Shown here one piece after another: positions 32,763 to 41,147 of a stretch of DNA of 46,882 bases (position 1 is the stretch's first letter; each line of letters begins with the position of its first letter). This DNA is from Bacteroidota bacterium (GTDB taxonomy: Bacteria > Bacteroidota > Bacteroidia > Chitinophagales > Saprospiraceae): NCBI GenBank assembly GCA_029557915.1, contig JAKQHS010000196.1, positions 1 to 46,882 of the forward strand, read 5' to 3'. Position numbers and translations under genes: made by a program. The notes beneath the pieces were generated by a model. The model was not told where the DNA came from and did no database searches. It saw nothing but the letters and a program-made list of their open reading frames with translations.

Positions 32763-34424
32763 CTAGACGGTAGTGAGATAACGGTGCACCATGTAGATGG
32801 ATGCCGAACCTTCACCTACCGCCGCCGCCACTCTTCGGTTGGCTCCGCTCCGCACATCCCCCACGGCGAATACTCCGGGAACATTGGTTTCAAATAAAAA
32901 GGGATCCCGGTCCAGCGTCCACCCGGGTACCTTGTTGCCGGTCCTGGGAAGGTCGGGCCCGGTGAGGATAAACCCCTTGGCATCACGAGCGACAAAGCCT
33001 GCTGCCATCTCCGAATGGGGCTGGGATCCTATAAAAATAAACAGGGCGGCCAGGTCCAGTAGCTTTTCCTCTCCGGTTTTGATATTACGGATGGTTACTT
33101 TTTCCAAAGCCTGGTCCCCATCCACGGCGATCACCTCCACCTCCGGAATAACCCTGATGTTTGGGCTGTCTTCAATGCGGTCTACCAGGTATTCCGACAT
33201 GCCGGGCCGGAGTGATTCAGCGCGTATGAGCATGGTCACGCTCTGCGCATAGCGGGAAAAAAAGACAGCGCCCTGGCCGGCTGAATTTGCCCCTCCAACG
33301 ATACCAATGTTTTTTCCTTTATAAATGGCCGCCTCGCTCATGGCCGCCCCATAATATACCCCGATGCCCTGAAACCGCTCTATTCCCGGGACTTCCAGTT
33401 TGCGCACGCTCATGCCGGTGGCAAAAACAATGGCATAACAACATATTTCACTGCCATCGGCCAGCACTACATAGCGGTACGGATCTTCACGCCGGAAGGA
33501 TACGGCTTCCTGGGCGGTAAGCATTTCAGCGCCGAAGCGTTTTGCCTGGGCTACAGCGCGCTGGGCCAGGTCCGCTCCCGTGATGCCGGCGGGAAATCCC
33601 AGGTAGTTCTCAATCCTGGAACTCGTCGCGGCCTGACCTCCGGGAGCGTTCCGTTCGATCAACAAGGTTCGAAGGCCTTCGGAGGCGCCGTATACTGCAT
33701 TCGCAAGGCCGGCAGGACCGCTACCGATCACCACGAGATCGTAAAATTGTTGTTGCGCCCGGGTTTGAATGCCGACTTTCTCAGCCAGTTCAAGATTGGT
33801 AGGCTCGACCAGGTAAGTACCGTCCGGAAACAGGATGACGGGTAGTTTTTTCAGCTTGTTGCTCAGTGGCAGGATCAGTTCCCGGGTTTGGCCATCCTCT
33901 TCAATATCCAGCCACTGGTAAGGCACCTGGTTGAGGCTGAGAAATTCCTTGGATTGATAACTCCTGGCGCTCCAACGTGAACCCACTACCCGGATGCCTT
34001 CATAGGGCAGTTTCACCCGGGTGTTCCATTTACTGAGCAAGTCGTCCAGGACGGGAAAAAGTTTTTGTTCCGGCGGATCCCAGGGTTTGAGCAAATAATG
34101 ATCCAGGCCGATTTCGTTGATGCTGGAAATGGCGGCTTCCGTGTCGGCATAGGCGGTCAGCAAGACTTTGCAGGCCTCGGGATACCATTTGACCAGTTCC
34201 TTCAGCAGTTCGGTACCGGTCATGTCCGGCATACGCTGGTCCACGAGAAATAAGGCTACCGGCACGCTACGCTGTTTGAGTTCGCGGGCCGCCTCCAAAA
34301 CTTCATTGCCGGTATTGGCTTTGAGAATCCGGTAAGTATTTTTATAATGTTGACGAAGGTCTCTGTGGATAGCGGCCAGGACTTCCAGATCATCGTCAAC
34401 AGTGAATATTACAGGTTTGGACAT
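32763..34424 (-). CDS. Response regulator fused to Grx-like and thioredoxin-reductase-like flavoprotein, no redox cysteine pairs
   Basis: This is a 553-residue fusion. Residues 1-130 are a REC domain with Asp10/Asp12, phospho-acceptor Asp62 (FLVDQRMP), Thr90 and Lys113. Residues about 140-215 look like a glutaredoxin fold (IRVVGSRWSARSYQ to LPVILFPDGTYLVEPT), with Ser-Ala-Arg-Ser where CxxC would be. From about 228 follows a TrxR-like FAD/NAD(P) module: VVIGSGPAGLANAVYG, ERNAPGGQAATSSRIENY, VGGANSAGQGAVFF and VFAVGDVRSG. The TrxR active-site CxxC is replaced (YYGAAMSEA). The family of fused response regulator/thioredoxin-reductase proteins is known; the output reaction is not. It sits directly behind its probable kinase (19-base gap). 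Confidence 0.88.
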   Translation of the reverse strand: MSKPVIFTVDDDLEVLAAIHRDLRQHYKNTYRILKANTGNEVLEAARELKQRSVPVALFLVDQRMPDMTGTELLKELVKWYPEACKVLLTAYADTEAAISSINEIGLDHYLLKPWDPPEQKLFPVLDDLLSKWNTRVKLPYEGIRVVGSRWSARSYQSKEFLSLNQVPYQWLDIEEDGQTRELILPLSNKLKKLPVILFPDGTYLVEPTNLELAEKVGIQTRAQQQFYDLVVIGSGPAGLANAVYGASEGLRTLLIERNAPGGQAATSSRIENYLGFPAGITGADLAQRAVAQAKRFGAEMLTAQEAVSFRREDPYRYVVLADGSEICCYAIVFATGMSVRKLEVPGIERFQGIGVYYGAAMSEAAIYKGKNIGIVGGANSAGQGAVFFSRYAQSVTMLIRAESLRPGMSEYLVDRIEDSPNIRVIPEVEVIAVDGDQALEKVTIRNIKTGEEKLLDLAALFIFIGSQPHSEMAAGFVARDAKGFILTGPDLPRTGNKVPGWTLDRDPFLFETNVPGVFAVGDVRSGANRRVAAAVGEGSASIYMVHRYLTTV

Positions 34425-34443
34425 GGTTTAGAGTGAATTCGAT

Positions 34444-35802
34444 TTAACCTTGTGGAGGTTCCGTGTTGGTTTCCTGGTTAAAGGGCAGTTGAACGGTAAA
34501 CACGGTCGAACCCGGCCTCGACCTGGCCCTCAGATGTCCCTTGTGTTTTTCTGTGATGATAAGGTAAGAAGTGCTGAGTCCCAGCCCGGTGCCTTTTCCG
34601 GGTTCTTTGGTGGTAAAAAAAGGGTCAAAGATCCTGGGTAAGATGGTTTCCGGTATGCCCGGTCCATTGTCTTCGATTTCCACCGTAGCCATATTATCCA
34701 GCTTATAAGTGCGGATGATGATCTCTCCATTCCCTTTGAGCGCGTCGGCCGCATTATCCAGGATGTTGGTCCAGACCTGGTTGAGTTCGCTTCCGTAGGC
34801 GGTGACGGGGGGAAGGTCTTCGCAATACCGTTTTTGAACGGTGATGCCTGCTTTAAGTTTGTGTTTGAGGATGAGCAGGGTATTGTCGATCCCTTCATGG
34901 ATATTGACCGCCTGGACCGGCGCCTGCCCGAGAAAAGAATAGTTCTTCAAGGCAACCACGATGTCCGAAATACGGGAAGACGCTTCATAAATTTCATGAA
35001 GCAGCTGGTAAACGGGTACCAGGAGGCCCACCCATTGAAGGATTGCTTTCAGGGCATCGGGGCTTAGGGACTTTGCCCGGGAGTCTATAAATTGTTTTTC
35101 GATCCCGATGGCTACCAGGGCCGGGGCGATTTCCCATGCATTTTCAAAGCCGAGTTGTTCGAGCCATTCCTCCGTTTCCGTTTCTTTATCCGAAATTTGC
35201 AAGGCGGTCAGGCTGCTGCGTTGTTTCGTGAATTCACTTGCTTTTTGGGCCAGTTCAAGCATAAGATCGGTTTCCCCCGGGCCAAGCCTGACGGTATAAA
35301 GGTTTTGGCGGTTCAAATCTATTTTATGAAGGGTTTCCTTCAGTTGTTGAGAAGCACGCCGGGTCGCTGCGGCGGGATTGTTCAGTTCATGCGCAATGCC
35401 GGCCGCCAGCGTACCGAGGGTAGCCATTTTTTTATCCTGCTTCATTTGTTTTTCGGCCGAACGCTGAACCGTGATATCGGTACCGAATACAAATACCATC
35501 CTGCCCAATTGATCCACCCGGTGATTGAATATATAGGACAAGGTGCTGAACTGGGCCTCCAGCGGGAACGCGTATTCCGTTTGCAGGATTTTGTTCCAAA
35601 CTTCTGTGGTGATGCCCGGACAAATTTGTTTCCAGTTTTTGCCGTTAAAGTCCTTACCGAATAAATTCTGGGCTGCGACGTTTGAGGATAATACAGTCCC
35701 CTCAAGGTTTGTCCGGATCATAGGCCCCGGATTCATGTCCGGAAACCGTCTGAATTCTTCTAATTCCCTCAAATAATCTTCGCTGGTCAGGCGGCGTTTC
35801 AC
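34444..35802 (-). CDS. Sensor histidine kinase
   Basis: This is a 452-residue soluble kinase with no membrane segment. Residues about 18-115 form a PAS-like sensor (FPDMNPGPMIRTNLEGTVL to GTDITVQRSAE). The phospho-acceptor is His138 in GIAHELNNPAA. An unusually long helical insert of about 190 residues separates it from the ATP-binding domain, which has the N box (QVWTNILDNAADAL), G1 (IEDNGPGIPE), F box and G2 (GKGTGLGLS). The annotated start is GTG at 35802; a promoter-like TATCTTTG ends only four bases before it, so the true start may be Met23. First gene of a three-gene operon with the REC-flavoprotein and Crp regulator. Confidence 0.87.
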   Translation of the reverse strand: MKRRLTSEDYLRELEEFRRFPDMNPGPMIRTNLEGTVLSSNVAAQNLFGKDFNGKNWKQICPGITTEVWNKILQTEYAFPLEAQFSTLSYIFNHRVDQLGRMVFVFGTDITVQRSAEKQMKQDKKMATLGTLAAGIAHELNNPAAATRRASQQLKETLHKIDLNRQNLYTVRLGPGETDLMLELAQKASEFTKQRSSLTALQISDKETETEEWLEQLGFENAWEIAPALVAIGIEKQFIDSRAKSLSPDALKAILQWVGLLVPVYQLLHEIYEASSRISDIVVALKNYSFLGQAPVQAVNIHEGIDNTLLILKHKLKAGITVQKRYCEDLPPVTAYGSELNQVWTNILDNAADALKGNGEIIIRTYKLDNMATVEIEDNGPGIPETILPRIFDPFFTTKEPGKGTGLGLSTSYLIITEKHKGHLRARSRPGSTVFTVQLPFNQETNTEPPQG

Positions 35803-35806
35803 CCGG

Positions 35807-35814
35807 CAAAGATA
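35807..35814 (-). promoter_or_regulatory. Candidate -7 box (TATCTTTG) at the kinase start
   Basis: It is a perfect match to TAnnTTTG on the minus strand, four bases ahead of the GTG at 35802. If used, translation would be nearly leaderless or begin at a downstream Met. Confidence 0.4.
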
Positions 35815-35889
35815 AGCCTTGTACCGGAGTTTGAAACCTGGGTTAAGTTGGAAAACCGGATGGATCGGATCCCTGTTTTATCCCAATGC

Positions 35890-36468
35890 TTATGCTCCGG
35901 GACTCGTTTCCTTCATCCCTGCTTTCACTGCTTTTACGGTCCATAACAGTTCCTTTATAAACTTTTTGGCGAATTTGTTTGTGGTTGCAGGATCGGTGGG
36001 GCTTCCGTCCGGGCCATAAGCTTCCTGGACTTTGGGAACCGGATAACGGGCCGGAACCACCACGGCACCGAGTTTCCAAAAAGTCAGCAAAAGGGCCGTG
36101 ATCACCTGAGAACCTCCAAATTGCCCATCTGAAGCCGTGACCAGGGCAACCGGTTTTTTATACCATTCCGGCTCCAGCACATCTATGGCATTTTTAAGGC
36201 TGGCCGGATAACCCCCATTGTATTCCGGCGTCACGATGATCACTCCATCCGCTGCTTTTATTTTTTCGGCAAACTCCAGGACCCTGGGATCCGGGTTGGT
36301 CTGGTACATCAGCCGTTCTTCAAATATGGGGAATTGATATTCGTTCAGATCCAATATTTCAGCCTGGGCCAGTTGGTTTTCAAGCAGGTATTGCCGGAAA
36401 AACAAGGCCAGGCGGTGGCTGTTGCGGCCAAGGCGGACACTGGATGAAAGAATGAGGATATTGGGCAT
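35890..36468 (-). CDS. NADPH-dependent FMN reductase
   Basis: This is a 192-residue flavodoxin-fold protein from ATG 36468 (MPNILILSSSVR); the TTG extension upstream is less likely. FMN-phosphate loop SSSVRLGRNSHRLA is at residues about 8-21, and VTPEYNGGYPASLKNAIDVL is the conserved flavin-ring binding segment. It reduces FMN, quinones or azo compounds with NAD(P)H. Stands between the kinase operon and the glycosyltransferase-phosphatase gene, separately transcribed by spacing. Confidence 0.9.
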   Translation of the reverse strand: MPNILILSSSVRLGRNSHRLALFFRQYLLENQLAQAEILDLNEYQFPIFEERLMYQTNPDPRVLEFAEKIKAADGVIIVTPEYNGGYPASLKNAIDVLEPEWYKKPVALVTASDGQFGGSQVITALLLTFWKLGAVVVPARYPVPKVQEAYGPDGSPTDPATTNKFAKKFIKELLWTVKAVKAGMKETSPGA

Positions 36469-36583
36469 TTTTTGAAATGACTTTTCTTGATTCAAAAGAA
36501 GGGTATATAAAAGAAACAGTCTTCCATCCGTTTGTGTTCATCCGGAAATGCCCTTTCAAATTTTTTAAGCGGCGCTGCAGTCG

Positions 36584-37960
36584 TCAGGTCACTTCCAGTA
36601 ATTCAGCAAAGGAAGGTTCGGAAATGACCAGGTCCGCATGGTGGTTGAGCAGTTCTTCCCGGGAACAGAAGGAAATGCCCATACCCGCCTCTTTGATCAT
36701 GCACAGATCGTTGTTGCTGTCCCCGATCGCGATGGTATTTTCCATTTTGATGTCGTACTTTTCCAGGATGCTGATCAGGGCATTGGTTTTGCAAAGGGTG
36801 TGCCTGCAGAGGCTTTTGGGATGGTTATAAAGGAAGGATGGGATTTTCACTTCCCCGGTGCAGATTCCCTTGGAAAACTCCAGTTCATTGGCCAAGGTAA
36901 AATCCATTCCCAGTTTATTTTTGATGTGGTTGGCAATGCAATCGTAACTGTCCGTTATGATTCCTACGATATAACCCCTTTTTTTAAGTTCCGTTACAAT
37001 TTCTTTGGTCCCTTCCACCAGTTCAATCTGTTCGACGGTTTCGATGAGTTCCTGAATGGTTCTGCCTTTCAGGAGATTGGCGATTCGTTTAGTCAGCACC
37101 GTTTCGTCTTTTTCTGAGGACCGGATATCCATCAGTGGTTTTTTAAAGTCAAACCGGTTGGCACAGGCATCGATAAACCGGCCGCGAAGCAGGGTATTAT
37201 CCATATCGAAGGCCATGAGTTTACTCAGGTTGCTCAGATGATCTACCAGTGCAAATTCCATTTGGGAACGTATTTCATTCAGCACACCGAGTTCTTCGAC
37301 ATTGTAATTGGGATTTTTAGAGGAAGCGGCCTTAAAGATGATGGTCTGGGCGACCTCCTTGCTCATTTTTCCCAGGGCCTGCCAGGGTTTGCTTTTGTTT
37401 TCCAGGTAACCGATTTCCACTTCCTTCATTCTGACCTGCATCAGGTGCATGTCGATCAGGATCCCGATGTCGACGCCGTAGTCATCCCTGAAATCCAGTT
37501 TTTCAAAAAGGGATTTTTTACCTGCGATCATGCCGCTGAGGGGTTGGCTGAAAGCAAGCAGGTCGGGGAAAAAAATGCTCAATAAGGGTTTGGCCACCAG
37601 TTCCGTTACCCTGCCCGCATTGCGGCTGAAAGCGGATTTTACAAATTCCGCCTCACCTTTGAGCAAGGGTTCCGTCAACAGTTTGATGGTGTAAAAAGGA
37701 TAGGGGTCAATGTCCCCGTCCAGGAAAGTGAGGATTTCATTGGTGGCAAAAAGGATGCCTTCTTTCATAGATGCCCCTTTCCCCAGTTTGGTGCTGGTGA
37801 TCACTTTGGCGCCGTTTTCCTGGGCGATGGCCACGGTGCGGTCGGACGATTTGTCGTCCACGACAATGACTTCGTTTACCAGGGGCTGGCTCCTCGCAAA
37901 ACGGACTACGCTCCCGATGTGGTCTTCTTCGTTCAATGCCGGTATAATCACTGTAATCAT
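36584..37960 (-). CDS. Bifunctional glucosyl-3-phosphoglycerate synthase/phosphatase candidate
   Basis: This is a 458-residue fusion. Residues 1-240 are a GT-A glycosyltransferase: VIIPALNEEDHIGSV, VVDDKSSD, metal-binding DGDID at 81-85, and GRVTELVAKPLLSIFFP, FSQPLSG, YGVDIGILID, all close to GT81 glucosyl-3-phosphoglycerate synthases. Residues 245-458 are a HAD-superfamily phosphatase of the SerB/PSP type: Asp252-x-Asp254 (FDMDNTLLRG), Thr336-Asp337-Ser338, Lys391 and GDSNND at 413-418. Together they would make glucosylglycerate, a compatible solute, from NDP-glucose and 3-phosphoglycerate in one polypeptide. The activity order fits, but other sugar donors or acceptors cannot be excluded. 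Confidence 0.8.
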   Translation of the reverse strand: MITVIIPALNEEDHIGSVVRFARSQPLVNEVIVVDDKSSDRTVAIAQENGAKVITSTKLGKGASMKEGILFATNEILTFLDGDIDPYPFYTIKLLTEPLLKGEAEFVKSAFSRNAGRVTELVAKPLLSIFFPDLLAFSQPLSGMIAGKKSLFEKLDFRDDYGVDIGILIDMHLMQVRMKEVEIGYLENKSKPWQALGKMSKEVAQTIIFKAASSKNPNYNVEELGVLNEIRSQMEFALVDHLSNLSKLMAFDMDNTLLRGRFIDACANRFDFKKPLMDIRSSEKDETVLTKRIANLLKGRTIQELIETVEQIELVEGTKEIVTELKKRGYIVGIITDSYDCIANHIKNKLGMDFTLANELEFSKGICTGEVKIPSFLYNHPKSLCRHTLCKTNALISILEKYDIKMENTIAIGDSNNDLCMIKEAGMGISFCSREELLNHHADLVISEPSFAELLEVT

Positions 37961-38044
37961 GTCAGTAAATTTTAATAGTGCTTTATGTTACTTCACAAAA
38001 TCGGCCTGGTGCAGACCGCACCCCGGAAGGGGGGAGTAATAATG

Positions 38045-38052
38045 CAAATTTA
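38045..38052 (-). promoter_or_regulatory. Candidate -7 box (TAAATTTG) before the glycosyltransferase gene
   Basis: It is an exact TAnnTTTG match on the minus strand about 85 bases ahead of the ATG at 37960. The leader would include a CCCC-TTCC-GGGG hairpin. No well-placed -33 box is visible. Confidence 0.35.
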
Positions 38053-38088
38053 CGGGAATATACCCAAAGAAGAGCATCTGAAAAGGGT

Positions 38089-38868
38089 TCAGGAAATATG
38101 ATCCGCCTTGGTCCAATATATGCGGGTGAGGAAATAACCGGTGATACCGGTCAGACACAAGATGACATGGCTCCATCCGGTCAAGAGATTTGTGCCTCCT
38201 GAAATATCACTGAATAAACCGGGCACTGCCCAGGGGAAAAATTGGCCGAATCCTGCTGCTGCAAGGATTTGCGAAAGTACCAGAGTGAGCGCTACAAAAG
38301 CCAGGGGGGCTAAGTATCCCTTGCCCCAACTGGCTATAAAAGCAACCGGGGAGCCAGACAAAATGACCATGAATGTGGTGATAACATAGTTTGTCAGGCT
38401 TTGAGGGCCGGCGGAGAAGTCCTTTAAATGCAGCAGGATACCAATCCCCGTGCCTATGACCAAATTAGAAAAGGACAAGCCAAGGCACCAAATGAAATAA
38501 ATCGCAAATTTTGCCTGGACCAAGGTGCTTCTGCGGATCGGAAGGGCTAAAAGATCTTTTAAGGTGCCGTCGCTGAATTCCCGGCCAAAAATCCAGCTGG
38601 CTACAAAACCAAAAACCAGGATGCCGCCCACAGCGAGCGCTTGTTGCAGGACGGCCAGAAAGGAAGGCCAATTCGGTTGGATATTCATGACCTGTGCTTT
38701 GGCAGAGAAGGAACTGGCTTTTACTGCCAGCTCGGGGTATTGGATAAAAATAATGAACAGTCCCACCATGAAAGGAGCCAGCCCAAAGGCTATGAAGCTG
38801 AACCGCACCATGGGGCTGCCTTTGAGCTTAAGCCACTCTGCCCGCACAGCATGGGAAAAGTCAGTCAT
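38089..38868 (-). CDS. ABC transporter permease (ABC-2 type)
   Basis: This 259-residue membrane protein has six hydrophobic segments. The FVASWIFGREFSDGTLKDLLALPIRRSTLVQAK stretch is characteristic of ABC-2 permeases in bacitracin/Nat-like exporters. ATG 38868 overlaps the end of the ATPase gene by eight bases; a TTG at 38880 is the other option. The pair forms a complete exporter of unknown substrate. Confidence 0.85.
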   Translation of the reverse strand: MTDFSHAVRAEWLKLKGSPMVRFSFIAFGLAPFMVGLFIIFIQYPELAVKASSFSAKAQVMNIQPNWPSFLAVLQQALAVGGILVFGFVASWIFGREFSDGTLKDLLALPIRRSTLVQAKFAIYFIWCLGLSFSNLVIGTGIGILLHLKDFSAGPQSLTNYVITTFMVILSGSPVAFIASWGKGYLAPLAFVALTLVLSQILAAAGFGQFFPWAVPGLFSDISGGTNLLTGWSHVILCLTGITGYFLTRIYWTKADHIS

Positions 38869-39799
38869 CCTGATTTTCAATTTGTAAGGTCCGGAGGAAA
38901 AAATGTTCCAGGTCTTCCTTGAAGATATAGATTTCCTCAGGAGGCAAATTCTGCAGACTTAACCATCGGGTGAGGGATGAAGGATTCTGAATTGCCCGTT
39001 CATCTTTGATTTCAATCCACGATGGATGGATTTGAATTGCCGGAAATCCTTGATTCAAAAGGGCTTCCCGGGCTTTAGGGTTATCCCTTGTCCGCAACCG
39101 CAGGCTGGTCGTCCTTTGCCGGTTCAATTCATGCGCATGGAGTTCGCGGACCAGCTTCCCTTTATGGATAATTCCTATCCTGTCGGCAAGTCTGGAAATC
39201 TCTGCCAGGATATGGCTTGAAATGAATATGGTGGTCCCCGTCCTGGCCATGTCGAGTAAAAGATTTCTGATCTCTACAATTCCCTCGGGGTCCAGCCCGT
39301 TGGTGGGTTCATCCAGGATCAAGAGGGCGGGCTTGTGAAAAAGCGCCTTTGCAAGTCCAAGGCGCTGAAGATTGCCCAGGGACAAGGCTTTTGATTTGGT
39401 GTTTCGGTATGGAGCCAGCTTGAGACGTTCAATCGCATCCGCTTCCAGGGCAGGTACCTTAATGCGACGAAGGAGGCCAAATACTTTTAGGTTTTCAGCT
39501 ACCGTAAGTTCAGGATAGGCCTTGGCGGATTCTACGAGGTATCCAATTTTATTCCATTGGTCAAATTTGGGGTTAAGTTCCCGGCCAAACAAGTGAATTT
39601 GGCCTTGGTCAGGGTTGATCATGCCAAGGAGGCTCCTGATCAATGTAGTTTTTCCGGCGCCATTCAGTCCTAGGAAACCGTATATCTCTCCCGATCCTAT
39701 ACTCAGGGATATTTGGTCTAGGGCCCTGTTGAGTCCGAAAGACTTGGAAAGACCCCGCGTACCGATGACCTCCATTGACGGAAGGTACGCATTTCGCAT
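38861..39799 (-). CDS. ABC transporter ATP-binding protein
   Basis: This is a 312-residue ATPase from ATG 39799, chosen because AAAGG lies seven bases before it; the longer frame to 39940 runs into the divergent gene. Walker A is GLNGAGKT (after GEIYGFL), the signature LSLGNLQRLGLAKAL, Walker B LLILDEPTNGLDPEG and the switch histidine in ISSHILAEISR. The C-terminal extension of about 80 residues is usual for BcrA/NatA-type exporters. Works with the overlapping permease gene. Confidence 0.9.
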   Translation of the reverse strand: MRNAYLPSMEVIGTRGLSKSFGLNRALDQISLSIGSGEIYGFLGLNGAGKTTLIRSLLGMINPDQGQIHLFGRELNPKFDQWNKIGYLVESAKAYPELTVAENLKVFGLLRRIKVPALEADAIERLKLAPYRNTKSKALSLGNLQRLGLAKALFHKPALLILDEPTNGLDPEGIVEIRNLLLDMARTGTTIFISSHILAEISRLADRIGIIHKGKLVRELHAHELNRQRTTSLRLRTRDNPKAREALLNQGFPAIQIHPSWIEIKDERAIQNPSSLTRWLSLQNLPPEEIYIFKEDLEHFFLRTLQIENQDD

Positions 39800-39851
39800 T
39801 TTTTTACCTTTATCCTCAGGCTTTTGATTAATATTATAACAAGCGGACCTG

Positions 39852-41147
39852 ATGTTAGCCATTCTGGGTTTTTCAACCATCCTGGTATTTTTAGTCCTGA
39901 TCTTCACCCGGAAGATGTCGGTGATTACGGCTTTGGTCATGGTCCCGCTCCTGGCCGCCCTTGTCGCCGGTTTTTCCGTTAAAGAATTGTCCGGGATGAT
40001 GCTTACCGGTATTCAACAGGTAGCCCCGACAGGCATTCTTTTAATCTTTGCCATCCTTTATTTTGCTGTAATGCTGGACGCCGGCTTGTTTGATCCGGTG
40101 ATCAACCGGATAGTGAGGCAGGTCAAGGGAGATCCTTTGAAGGTCGTACTGGGCACGGCCGTACTGACCATGCTGGTCCATCTGGACGGGGACGGCACGG
40201 CTACTTTTATGATCGTCTTATCGGCCTTCCTCCCGATTTACAAAGAATTAAAGATAAACAGGCTGGTGCTGGCCGGAGTGGTAGCCCTGAGTGTGGGGCC
40301 CCTTCACCTGGTCCCCTGGTCGGGGACTTCAGCAAGGGCCATCACGGTACTGAACACCGATGCTGTGCACCTCTTCAATCCCAATATTCCTGCGATAATT
40401 GCCGGTATGGCCTGGGTGGCCCTGGTAGCTTTTTATTTTGGAAAAAAAGAAAGAGCCCGGCTGGGGATCCTGCCTTTGAACTACGATCTGAAATCCAATT
40501 TGAATGAAGAACAACGCAGCCTGCGGAGACCCGGCCTTATCCTGGTAAATGCTTTAATGACCGTCTTGCTCATTATAACCCTGATGAGCGGAAAAGTGGC
40601 AGCACCGGTTTTGTTCATGGTAGCGGGCCTGCTGGCTTTGTGGATCAATTATCCCAGACTTGGCGACCAGCATAAAGTCCTGAAATCACACGGGGCCAAT
40701 ATATTCATGGTCTCCTCCATGATATTTGCCGCAGGCATTTTTTCCGGAATCCTCACCGGTTCAAAAATGATCGACGCCATGGCCGGTTCGCTGGTGGACA
40801 TTCTTCCTTTAGAATATTCCCGCTTTCTGCCTTTATTGACAGCGTTAACCAGCATGCCTGCCAGTCTGGTATTCACCCCCGATGCTTATTATTTTGGGGT
40901 GGTCCCGGTGCTGAGTTCCGCGGCGGAACAATACCAAATGGACCCCTTGGAAATCGGAAGAGCTGCTTTGCTCGGGCAGATGACCGTCGGTTTTCCATTG
41001 AGCCCGCTGACGGCCTCCACCTTCCTGCTCACCGGTCTGTGCGAGGTCGACCTGGCCGATCATCAAAAGTTTATATTTAAATGGGCTTTCGGGACAACGG
41101 CAATCATGACCCTTATGGCCCTCCTGACCGGATCTATTCACCTATGA
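39852..41147 (+). CDS. CitMHS family transporter (citrate-metal or related acid)
   Basis: This is a 431-residue membrane protein with about twelve hydrophobic segments. VHLDGDGTATFMI, GPLHLVPWSGTSARA and VVPVLSSAAEQYQMDP are shared with CitMHS transporters that carry metal-citrate with protons. The neighbours (AtuA-type proteins, coupled by ATGA) suggest the actual substrate is another organic acid used by the same pathway. First gene of a three-gene operon and divergent from the ABC exporter. Confidence 0.88.
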   Translation: MLAILGFSTILVFLVLIFTRKMSVITALVMVPLLAALVAGFSVKELSGMMLTGIQQVAPTGILLIFAILYFAVMLDAGLFDPVINRIVRQVKGDPLKVVLGTAVLTMLVHLDGDGTATFMIVLSAFLPIYKELKINRLVLAGVVALSVGPLHLVPWSGTSARAITVLNTDAVHLFNPNIPAIIAGMAWVALVAFYFGKKERARLGILPLNYDLKSNLNEEQRSLRRPGLILVNALMTVLLIITLMSGKVAAPVLFMVAGLLALWINYPRLGDQHKVLKSHGANIFMVSSMIFAAGIFSGILTGSKMIDAMAGSLVDILPLEYSRFLPLLTALTSMPASLVFTPDAYYFGVVPVLSSAAEQYQMDPLEIGRAALLGQMTVGFPLSPLTASTFLLTGLCEVDLADHQKFIFKWAFGTTAIMTLMALLTGSIHL

